The position numbers were made by a program, and so were the translations under genes. Source: an uncultured Litoreibacter sp. (GTDB lineage Bacteria; Pseudomonadota; Alphaproteobacteria; Rhodobacterales; Rhodobacteraceae). From it: DNA of 6,305 nt. The notes under the pieces were generated by a model that saw only the letters and a list, made by a program, of their open reading frames with translations, searched no databases and was not told where the DNA came from. The stretch spans positions 1 through 6,305 of the forward strand of contig CALFWN010000319.1 in the NCBI GenBank assembly GCA_937928335.1. Direction: 5' to 3'. Of the stretch, positions 1 through 5,905 are shown one piece after another (position 1 is the stretch's first letter; each line of letters begins with the position of its first letter).

Positions 1-663
1 ATCATCCGCAACACCGAAAACGGTCAGTTCGTGATTGGCGCATTATTCCGTCGGGAGCGCGAGAACCCCGGCCCGAAACTGCAGATGAGCTCGGATGCGG
101 CCGAGGCTTTGGGAATGCTGGCAGGCCAGCCCACCGAGATATCGGTGGTGGCTTTGCGCAAGGAAGAGGTGGCCCCGGTGCTGCCGACCGACACCGAGGC
201 GCTGGACGCCGCCGCTGAGGAAGGTCTGGACGCAGATGCCGTTCTGGCCGGTGTTCCTGCATCCGAGAGCATCGACGCCACGACACTGGACACGGTCGAG
301 GCCGCGACCGCAGCGATTGACCGCGCCGATGATGGCGCCATTGACGTTGCAACCGCCGCACCTGCGCCAGCGGCAACCGCCCCTGTTGCGACACCCGCTG
401 CAGCCACCCCCGCCCCAAGCGGCGCAGGACTGGAAAAAGCCTTCATCCAGATCGGCATCTTCTCGGTCAAAGGCAATGCCGATAGCACAGCAGACAGCCT
501 GCGCAGCGCGGGCGTGCTGCCCATCGTGAAAGAGCAGGAGAACCAGGGCAAGCCGTTTTACCGCGTTCTGGTCGGCCCCGCGACAAGCAACAACGAGCGG
601 GCGGCATTGCTTAAAACGGTCAAGGGGCTAGGATTCACCGACGCCTATTTCGTTACGAACTGA
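1..663 (+). CDS. SPOR-domain protein with degenerate RlpA-like barrel, 5'-truncated
   Basis: The reading frame is already open at base 1, so the true start lies upstream; the GTG at 31 is internal, because the residues before it (IIRNTENGQF) fit the fold. About 220 residues are visible. The first 50 or so (NTENGQFVIGALFRRE, then SSDAAEALGMLAGQ and a closing beta-strand) resemble the second half of an RlpA-like double-psi beta-barrel. A long Ala/Pro/Asp/Glu-rich, low-complexity linker follows (roughly 170-430), typical of flexible periplasmic spacers. The C-terminal 75 residues (about 436-657) form a SPOR domain, with FIQIGIF at its start and FYRVLVGP near its middle. SPOR domains bind denuded septal peptidoglycan, so a periplasmic or outer-membrane role in cell-wall processing or division is likely. 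The downstream carboxypeptidase gene, 20 nt away, fits this. RlpA-type lytic activity is uncertain, since the catalytic DRGPF-like segment is not recognisable. The SPOR call is firm; the barrel call is inference. Confidence 0.82.
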   Translation: MIRNTENGQFVIGALFRRERENPGPKLQMSSDAAEALGMLAGQPTEISVVALRKEEVAPVLPTDTEALDAAAEEGLDADAVLAGVPASESIDATTLDTVEAATAAIDRADDGAIDVATAAPAPAATAPVATPAAATPAPSGAGLEKAFIQIGIFSVKGNADSTADSLRSAGVLPIVKEQENQGKPFYRVLVGPATSNNERAALLKTVKGLGFTDAYFVTN

Positions 664-670
664 TCACCAC

Positions 671-675
671 AGGAG
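671..675 (+). promoter_or_regulatory. Ribosome binding site of the D,D-carboxypeptidase gene
   Basis: AGGAG lies 8 nt before the GTG at 684, in the only clear intergenic gap of the cluster (664-683). It supports GTG 684 as the start and is the strongest Shine-Dalgarno match seen here. Confidence 0.7.
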
Positions 676-683
676 CTTCATCC

Positions 684-1847
684 GTGACCCGTGTTGCCTC
701 GTTTTTCTTCGCGCTGCTGCTGAGCACCCTGCCCGGCTGGTCCTTTGACACTGCCGCCAAATCGGCCATTGTTCTGGACGTGCGCACCGACCAGACGTTG
801 ATGGAAAAGAACGCCGACATGGCGCTGCCGCCTGCATCCATGTCAAAGCTGATGACGCTGAATATGGTGTTCGAGGCGCTTGATGACGGGCGGCTGACGC
901 TTGACAAGCCATTGCCTGTCTCATCCGAGGCGGCCGCCTATGGCGGCTCGACAATGTTCTTGCAGGTGGGCGACCGCCCGACGGTGGAAGATCTGATACG
1001 GGGCGTGATCGTATTGTCCGGCAATGACGCCAGCACGGTGCTGGGCGAAGCACTGGCAGGCTCTGAGCCCGCATTCGCGCAGCAAATGACCATCCGCGCC
1101 CAGGAGCTTGGCATGACCAGCTCGACCTTTGCCAATGCCAATGGATGGCCTGCCGCCGGCCACAGAATGTCGATGCGCGACCTGGCAATTATTGCCAAAC
1201 GGCTGATCACGGTCTTCCCGCAATATTACGGCTATTTCGCCGAAAAAGAGTTCCAGTATGAAGACAGCCCACCCGCCAACAAGCTCAACCGCAACCCGCT
1301 CCTGAAACTCAATATCGGGGCGGATGGCTTGAAAACGGGCCATACCCAGGAGGCCGGTTACGGGCTTGTCGGCTCGGCGGTGCAAAACGGGCGGCGGATC
1401 ATCTTTGTATTCTCCGGTCTGGACACCGAAGCGCAACGCGCTCAGGAGGCAGAGCGGATCACCAACTGGGCCTTCAACCAATTCGTCGAACGCCAGCTTG
1501 CCGAAGAAGGCGTGATCCTGACGCAGGCCGAGGTATGGATGGGCGAAGCCGCCAGCGTCGGCATGGCCACAACTCAGGACGTGACCGCGCTGATCCCGGT
1601 TCTGGGCCGCGACGGGGTGAAGGCCAAGATCAACTATGTAGGGCCCCTCGCGGCCCCGATTGAAGCGGGCGACGAGATCGCCCAGCTGATCGTCACAGTG
1701 CCGGGCTTTGCCGATGTCTCGCACCCGCTGGTAGCAACAGAGACGGTCCCCGCAGGCGGCTTCGTCGTGCGCGTGCGCACCGCCGCCACGGTGCTGTTTC
1801 GCCAATTGACCGGGCAGTTGCAGACCCAAGCCGAAACCCTGTTCTAG
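684..1847 (+). CDS. dacC: D-alanyl-D-alanine carboxypeptidase (low-molecular-weight PBP, peptidase S11)
   Basis: This periplasmic serine enzyme removes the terminal D-Ala from peptidoglycan pentapeptides and so limits cross-linking. The 387-residue length is normal for PBP5/6-type enzymes. Residues 1-20 are a signal peptide (MTRV followed by a Phe/Leu-rich core). All three active-site motifs are present in order: SMSK at 52-55 with Ser52 as nucleophile, SGN at 112-114 and KTG at 217-219. The PBP5-like C-terminal beta domain covers about 275-365. The last 20 residues (TVLFRQLTGQLQ...) could be a short amphipathic membrane anchor, as in PBP5. The GTG start has a good AGGAG site at 671-675. The stop codon TAG directly abuts the GTG start of tmk, so the two are probably cotranscribed and coupled. 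The family call is firm; dacC rather than dacA or dacF is a naming convention only. Confidence 0.95.
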   Translation: MTRVASFFFALLLSTLPGWSFDTAAKSAIVLDVRTDQTLMEKNADMALPPASMSKLMTLNMVFEALDDGRLTLDKPLPVSSEAAAYGGSTMFLQVGDRPTVEDLIRGVIVLSGNDASTVLGEALAGSEPAFAQQMTIRAQELGMTSSTFANANGWPAAGHRMSMRDLAIIAKRLITVFPQYYGYFAEKEFQYEDSPPANKLNRNPLLKLNIGADGLKTGHTQEAGYGLVGSAVQNGRRIIFVFSGLDTEAQRAQEAERITNWAFNQFVERQLAEEGVILTQAEVWMGEAASVGMATTQDVTALIPVLGRDGVKAKINYVGPLAAPIEAGDEIAQLIVTVPGFADVSHPLVATETVPAGGFVVRVRTAATVLFRQLTGQLQTQAETLF

Positions 1848-2459
1848 GTGTTCATCACATTCGAAGGCATTGACGGGTCGGGCAAATCCACCCAGGCCCG
1901 GCTGCTTGCAGGCCGTTTGGAAAAGGACGGGCGCAGCGTGGTTTTGACCCGCGAGCCCGGCGGCTCCCCCGGGGCGGAGGAAATCCGGCGCCTGCTCGTC
2001 GAGGGCGAGCCCGACCGATGGTCGGCTGAGACGGAAATCCTGCTGTTCACCGCCGCACGGCGCGACCATCTAGAGCGGCGCATCCTGCCTGCACTGGAGG
2101 CCGGATCGGTGGTGATCTCGGACCGGTTCGCCGATTCAACGCGTGTCTATCAGGGCGCCACACGTGGCGATTTGCGGGCTATGGTTGACAGCCTGCATAC
2201 ACAGATGATCGCCCGCGAGCCCGATCTGACGCTGATCATCGACATGGACCCGGACGCGGCTTTGGAACGCGGTCTGGCGCGCGGCTCGGGCGAAGACCGG
2301 TTCGAGGAGTTTGGCGCAGGCTTCCAACACAGGCTGCGGGCGGGCTTTCTGGCACTGGCAGAGGAATATAGCGACCGCTGCGTTATCATCGACGGCGCAC
2401 GCGGGGCCGATGATGTGGGTGCAGATGTCACAAAGGCTGTGCTAGACCGCCTGTCATGA
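1848..2459 (+). CDS. tmk: Thymidylate kinase (dTMP kinase)
   Basis: This cytosolic enzyme phosphorylates dTMP to dTDP with ATP, an essential step in dTTP supply for replication. The 203-residue length is close to the family norm of about 205-215. Visible motifs are the P-loop GIDGSGKST (7-15), TREPGG (34-39), DRFADSTRVYQG (92-103), which binds dTMP, and the LID region RGSGEDRFE (145-153). The P-loop lacks the extra arginine of the human-type enzyme while the LID carries arginines, which suggests the E. coli-like type II arrangement. The GTG start at 1848 follows the TAG of the carboxypeptidase gene with no gap and no clear Shine-Dalgarno, so it probably depends on terminating ribosomes. The family's MFITFEGIDG opening fixes the start. 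The end overlaps holB by 4 nt (ATGA at 2456-2459). The pairing tmk-holB is widespread in bacteria. Confidence 0.97.
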   Translation: MFITFEGIDGSGKSTQARLLAGRLEKDGRSVVLTREPGGSPGAEEIRRLLVEGEPDRWSAETEILLFTAARRDHLERRILPALEAGSVVISDRFADSTRVYQGATRGDLRAMVDSLHTQMIAREPDLTLIIDMDPDAALERGLARGSGEDRFEEFGAGFQHRLRAGFLALAEEYSDRCVIIDGARGADDVGADVTKAVLDRLS

Positions 2460-3574
2460 GCGATGACGACCTGCCACAACCTGACCAGATCGACGGTGCA
2501 CCCCACCCGCGCGAGACCACGCGCCTTGTGGGTCAGGCGAATGCGGAGACCGCATTTCTTGAGGCATTTAACGGCGACCGGCTGCATCATGGCTGGCTGC
2601 TGACCGGTCCCAAAGGCGTGGGCAAGGCCACGCTGGCCTGGCGCATCGCGCGGTTTCTGTTGGCCACGCCCAAGGAGGATTGCGGCATGTTCGCGGCCCC
2701 TGTGCCCCAGGGCCTCGATATCCCGGAAACGCACCCGGTCAACGCCCGGCTGCAAGCCCTCTCGGAGCCGGGGCTGTTCCTGCTGCGGCGGGGATGGGAC
2801 GAGAAGACCAAGAAGCTGAAGACCGTGATCACCGTCGAGGAGGTGCGCAAGCTGCGCGGCTTTTTCGCGATGTCGAACCCCGATGGCGGGCGGCGGGTGG
2901 TGATCGTGGATGCGGCGGACGAAATGAATATCTCGGCGGCCAATGCTTTGTTGAAAGTGCTCGAAGAACCACCCGCCGATTGCACCTTGCTGCTCATCGC
3001 CCATCAGCCCTCGCGACTGTTGCCCACAATCCGCTCGCGTTGCCGGGAGCTGCGCTGCCGCACGCTTGCGCCTGAGGAGATGGCCGAGGCGCTGAGCGCT
3101 GCGGGCACGGATGGCGGCGCATATGCGGTGGTCTTGTCAGAGCTGTCCGGCGGCTCCGTGGGCGAGGCGATGCGGCTGCTCACGCTCGATGGGTTGACGC
3201 TGTATAAAGAGGTGATGACCCTGCTCGATACCCTGCCCCGGCTGGACCGATCTGCGGCATTGAAGCTGGCCGACAAGGCTGCCGCGCGCGGTGTCGAAGG
3301 GCGGCTGGACCTGATGTTGCGGCTGTTTGACGTGGCGCTGTCACGGCTGGCCCGCGCGGGGCTGGGCGCGGTTGAGGCGCAGGCGACCTCGGGCGAGCTG
3401 CTGACGCTGGCACGGCTGTCACCGGACGCAAATGCAGCGCGGGCCTGGGCAGAGCTGGCCGCCACCAGTTCGGCGCGCACGCGGCATGGGCAGGCGGTGA
3501 ACCTTGACCCCTCCTCGCTGATCCTAGATATGCTTTTGAGCATGAATGACGTGGCGCGTCGCACCGCCGCTTGA
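2456..3574 (+). CDS. holB: DNA polymerase III delta-prime subunit (clamp loader)
   Basis: Delta-prime is the stator subunit of the clamp-loader complex that places the beta sliding clamp on primed DNA. The 372 residues comprise an AAA+ module and a C-terminal helical collar region. The Walker A sequence GPKGVGKAT lies at 51-59, a Walker B-like strand VVIVDAADEMN at 148-158, the signature LLKVLEEPP at 165-173, and the SRC motif at 194-196, whose arginine acts in trans on the neighbouring ATPase site in clamp loaders. An insertion at about 75-125 replaces the four-cysteine zinc module of E. coli delta-prime: only Cys76 is visible where CxxCxxC would be expected. I recall this as common in alphaproteobacteria. 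An intact Walker A is retained although E. coli delta-prime does not hydrolyse ATP. The ATG overlaps the tmk stop (ATGA). The tatD gene follows after 8 nt. Confidence 0.95.
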   Translation: MSDDDLPQPDQIDGAPHPRETTRLVGQANAETAFLEAFNGDRLHHGWLLTGPKGVGKATLAWRIARFLLATPKEDCGMFAAPVPQGLDIPETHPVNARLQALSEPGLFLLRRGWDEKTKKLKTVITVEEVRKLRGFFAMSNPDGGRRVVIVDAADEMNISAANALLKVLEEPPADCTLLLIAHQPSRLLPTIRSRCRELRCRTLAPEEMAEALSAAGTDGGAYAVVLSELSGGSVGEAMRLLTLDGLTLYKEVMTLLDTLPRLDRSAALKLADKAAARGVEGRLDLMLRLFDVALSRLARAGLGAVEAQATSGELLTLARLSPDANAARAWAELAATSSARTRHGQAVNLDPSSLILDMLLSMNDVARRTAA

Positions 3575-3578
3575 GAGG
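3573..3578 (+). promoter_or_regulatory. Ribosome binding site deciding the tatD start
   Basis: GAGAGG overlaps the holB stop codon (TGA at 3572-3574) and ends 4 nt before ATG 3583. It favours ATG 3583 over the in-frame TTG at 3571, which would add only four residues and has no ribosome site of its own. The spacing is slightly short. Confidence 0.45.
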
Positions 3579-3582
3579 CGCC

Positions 3583-4383
3583 ATGACCACCCCGCAGATC
3601 GTTCCACAGATTACCGACAGCCATTGCCATCTGGATTTCCCCGACTTTGACGAGGACCGCGACGCCCTTGTGGCCCGCGCCCATGAAGCAGGCGTGACGC
3701 GGATGGTGACGATCTGCACCAAGCTGCGGCTGGAGCCTCAGGTGCGCGCCCTTGCAGAGCGCTATGACCGCGTGTTCTACGCCGCCGGCACCCATCCGAT
3801 GAGCGCGGCTGACGAGCCTATGGCCACGGTCGAGGAGCTGGTCGCGCTGGCCCGGCATCCCAAATTTGTGGGCATCGGCGAGACCGGGTTGGACTATCAC
3901 TACACCGCTGAAAGCAAGGCTGTTCAGCAGGAAAGCCTGCTGGTCCATATCGAGGCGGCGCGACAAACCGGGCTGCCCCTGATCATCCATGCCCGTGCAG
4001 CCGATGAGGACATGGCGCACATTCTGACACAGGCACATGGCAAGGGCGCGTTTGACTGCGTGATGCATTGCTTCTCCTCCAGCGCGGGGCTGGCGCGGGC
4101 GGCGCTGGATCTGGGGTTTTATCTGTCGATGTCGGGCATCGCCGCTTTTCCCAAGTCACAGGAACTGCGCGATATTTTCGCCAGCGCCCCGGTGGACCGC
4201 ATTCTGGTGGAAACCGACGCGCCCTATCTTGCCCCACCGCCCCATCGCGGCAAACGCAACGAGCCAGCTTATACCGCCCATACCGCACGTATCGGCGCTG
4301 AGGTGTTTGGCATGGATTACCCCGATTTCGCAGCACAGACCCAGGCGAATTTCGAGCGGCTTTTTGCGAAAGCGGCCTCATGA
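3583..4383 (+). CDS. tatD: TatD-family metal-dependent hydrolase / DNase
   Basis: TatD-family proteins are TIM-barrel amidohydrolases with two divalent metals. Characterised members are 3'-5' exonucleases or DNases active on damaged DNA or RNA, and the closest relatives near tmk-holB are usually named YcfH. Visible metal and active-site residues are the SHCHLD motif (His14 and His16), GTHP with His71, GETGLDYH with Glu100, LIIHAR with His136, MHCFS with His162, and ETDAP with Asp212. The substrate-side sequence APPPHRGKRNEP (217-228) is typical. The 266-residue length from ATG 3583 matches the usual 255-270. I prefer ATG 3583 to TTG 3571 because of the GAGAGG site just upstream. The gene lies 8 nt after holB, and its last base begins the ATGA overlap with the next gene. 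The family is certain; the exact nucleic-acid substrate is not shown by the sequence. Confidence 0.95.
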   Translation: MTTPQIVPQITDSHCHLDFPDFDEDRDALVARAHEAGVTRMVTICTKLRLEPQVRALAERYDRVFYAAGTHPMSAADEPMATVEELVALARHPKFVGIGETGLDYHYTAESKAVQQESLLVHIEAARQTGLPLIIHARAADEDMAHILTQAHGKGAFDCVMHCFSSSAGLARAALDLGFYLSMSGIAAFPKSQELRDIFASAPVDRILVETDAPYLAPPPHRGKRNEPAYTAHTARIGAEVFGMDYPDFAAQTQANFERLFAKAAS

Positions 4384-5174
4384 CGCGACGCTTTACCATA
4401 TTGGGCTGTGGCTCGTCGGGCGGCGTGCCGCGCATTGGCGGGCATTGGGGCGATTGCGACCCCGGCAATCCCAAAAACCGCCGCCGCAGATGTTCTTTGC
4501 TGGTCGAGCAGGACGGCCCGGACGGCACCACCAGCGTATTGATCGACACCTCGCCCGATATGCGCGAACAGCTGATTGACGCAGGCGTCACGCGGCTCGA
4601 CGGGGTGGTCTATACGCATCCCCATGCCGATCATGTGCACGGCATTGACGATTTACGAATGGTGGCGATCAACATGCGCGACCGGGTGCAGGTCTGGGCC
4701 GACACGCCCACCTCCGAGGCGCTGATGAGCAGGTTTGGCTATGTGTTTCGCACGCCTCCCGGCTCAGGCTACCCGCCTATTCTGGAGATGAACCCGATTG
4801 ACGGCGACGTGGTGGTGGACGGCCCCGGCGGGGTGATCACGCTGAGCCCCTTTGAGGTGCAACATGGCACCATCCGAGCGCTTGGCTTTCGGATGGAGGA
4901 TGTGGCCTATCTGCCGGATGTCTCGGATCTGGATAGCGGACGGCTGGCGCTGCACGGGTTGGATCTGTTGATCATCGACGCGCTGCGTCGCACCGAACAT
5001 CCGAGCCACTCGCATCTGGACAACACACTGACATGGATCGCCGAGCTGGAGCCCAAACGCGCTGTACTGACCAACATGCATATTGATCTCGATTATGACA
5101 CCGTCGCGGCGGAGGTGCCGGATCATGTCACCCCCGCCTATGACGGGATGGTCCTCGAGGTGCCCAACGCGTGA
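4380..5174 (+). CDS. Metallo-beta-lactamase-fold hydrolase, PhnP-like
   Basis: The 264-residue protein has the hallmark MBL motif THPHADHVHG, with metal ligands His80, His82, Asp84 and His85. Further likely ligands are His162 (EVQHG), Asp180 (LPDVSD) and His234 (TNMHIDLDY). The opening ILGCGSSGGVPRIGG and the segment GDCDPGNPKNRRRRCS (Cys26, Cys38) match the PhnP/RNase Z-like branch, in which cysteines can bind a structural zinc. E. coli PhnP is a cyclic phosphodiesterase of phosphonate metabolism. No phn genes are present here, and the position behind tatD suggests a more general phosphodiesterase or nucleic-acid role, which is inference. The ATG start overlaps the tatD stop (ATGA at 4380-4383), so translation is probably coupled. 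The stop overlaps the next gene's GTG (GTGA at 5171-5174). Cytosolic: no signal peptide is visible. Confidence 0.9.
   Translation: MTRRFTILGCGSSGGVPRIGGHWGDCDPGNPKNRRRRCSLLVEQDGPDGTTSVLIDTSPDMREQLIDAGVTRLDGVVYTHPHADHVHGIDDLRMVAINMRDRVQVWADTPTSEALMSRFGYVFRTPPGSGYPPILEMNPIDGDVVVDGPGGVITLSPFEVQHGTIRALGFRMEDVAYLPDVSDLDSGRLALHGLDLLIIDALRRTEHPSHSHLDNTLTWIAELEPKRAVLTNMHIDLDYDTVAAEVPDHVTPAYDGMVLEVPNA
5157..5161 (+). promoter_or_regulatory. Ribosome binding site of the AEC transporter gene
   Basis: GAGGT inside the last codons of the hydrolase gene lies 9 nt before GTG 5171. It supports this start, whose first residues (SALLEIILPVFLVIGAGYL) are the normal AEC N-terminus. Confidence 0.5.
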
Positions 5175-5905
5175 GCGCCCTGCTGGAGATCATCCTGCCG
5201 GTCTTTCTGGTGATCGGCGCGGGATATCTGGCGGTCAAATTCAAGCTCTTTGCGGAAAGCGGAGTCGACGGGTTGATGAAGTTCACCCAGCAATTCGCCA
5301 TCCCCTGTCTGCTGTTCAAAGCCATCGCAGAGCTGGAGCTGGGCGTCTATTTCACCCCCTCCCTGCTGACCGCATATTACGGCCCGGCGGTGTTGATGTT
5401 TGCACTGGGCAGCTTTGGCGCGCGGTTGATCTTTGGCCGTCCCTGGGAGGACAGCATCGCCATCGGGTTCGCCTGCATGTTTGCCAATGCCGTGCTGTTG
5501 GGCCTGCCAATCACAGAGCGCGCCTATGGGGCCTCGGCCCTTGATCCCAACTATGCGCTGGTCGCGGTGAACGCGCCGATCTGCTACGGTCTGGGCATCA
5601 CGGTGATGGAGCTGGTCAAACATCGCGGCGAGGCCCCGATGGCTACGGTCCGGGCCGTGATCCGGGCGATTTTCCACAATGCGCTGATCCTCGGGCTGGC
5701 CCTGGGATTTGCGGTGAACCTCAGCGGTGTCGCGATCCCGACCGTGGCCAGCGACGCGCTTGATCTGATGATCCGCGCAGCACTTCCTGCCGCGATTTTC
5801 GGGCTGGGCGGCGTGTTGGCGCAGTATAAATTCGAGGGCGATCTGGCGACCAACGTGTGGAGCCACAGACCAAAAAGCATTCCGATCCAGCCCAAGCCTT
5901 TGTGA
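5171..5905 (+). CDS. AEC-family (auxin efflux carrier-like) transporter, 3'-truncated with a foreign 17-residue tail
   Basis: AEC proteins are inner-membrane secondary carriers; bacterial members move malate, malonate or other small organic acids. The opening ILPVFLVIGAGYL, the segment FAIPCLLF (42-49) and GLGGVLAQY (211-219) are family-like. Seven hydrophobic segments are visible, at about 3-23, 34-52, 62-88, 95-113, 127-147, 163-185 and 198-217. The family normally has 300-320 residues and ten helices. Resemblance ends at about residue 227 (GDLAT, base 5851). The remaining 17 residues are hydrophilic, unlike AEC, and are simply the other strand of the ZIP gene beyond the breakpoint. The last three helices are therefore missing and function is unlikely as written. 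The GTG start overlaps the upstream stop (GTGA). The substrate cannot be assigned. The family call is firm; whether the truncation is biological is open. Confidence 0.88.
   Translation: MSALLEIILPVFLVIGAGYLAVKFKLFAESGVDGLMKFTQQFAIPCLLFKAIAELELGVYFTPSLLTAYYGPAVLMFALGSFGARLIFGRPWEDSIAIGFACMFANAVLLGLPITERAYGASALDPNYALVAVNAPICYGLGITVMELVKHRGEAPMATVRAVIRAIFHNALILGLALGFAVNLSGVAIPTVASDALDLMIRAALPAAIFGLGGVLAQYKFEGDLATNVWSHRPKSIPIQPKPL
5848..5853. other. Breakpoint joining a truncated AEC gene to a truncated ZIP gene
   Basis: On the + strand, AEC-like coding ends at about GDLAT (codon ending 5851). On the minus strand, ZIP-like coding ends at about LHTL (codon 5853-5851) where the family continues with a D/E-G metal-binding motif. 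The two homologies meet within a few bases, and the shared bases gaccaa at 5848-5853 prevent exact placement. GC content and codon use change at the same point. No repeat, target-site duplication or transposase sequence is visible here. It may be an assembly or cloning chimera or a genuine rearrangement. Confidence 0.72.

Noticed and set aside
170..430. Ala/Pro-rich stretch as a possible repeat array or a second gene in another frame
   Set aside because: The bases do not repeat regularly; it reads as a continuous linker between the barrel and the SPOR domain in the main frame.
921..2069. Long minus-strand open frame of about 380 codons opposite the carboxypeptidase and tmk genes
   Set aside because: It lies wholly antisense to two genes with complete catalytic motifs. 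Its composition (His, Gln, Gly, Arg-rich, no domain) is typical of high-GC shadow frames.
2150..4068. Further long minus-strand open frames opposite tmk, holB and tatD
   Set aside because: They are shadows of high-GC coding DNA, with low-complexity translations and no motifs or ribosome sites.
5584..5850. C-terminal extension of the ZIP open frame
   Set aside because: The residues are antisense to conserved AEC coding sequence and have no ZIP features, so they are treated as read-through past the breakpoint.
5851..5905. Transposon end or attachment site at the junction
   Set aside because: No inverted repeat, direct repeat, tRNA end or recombinase gene is visible; only a few bases of possible microhomology are shared.
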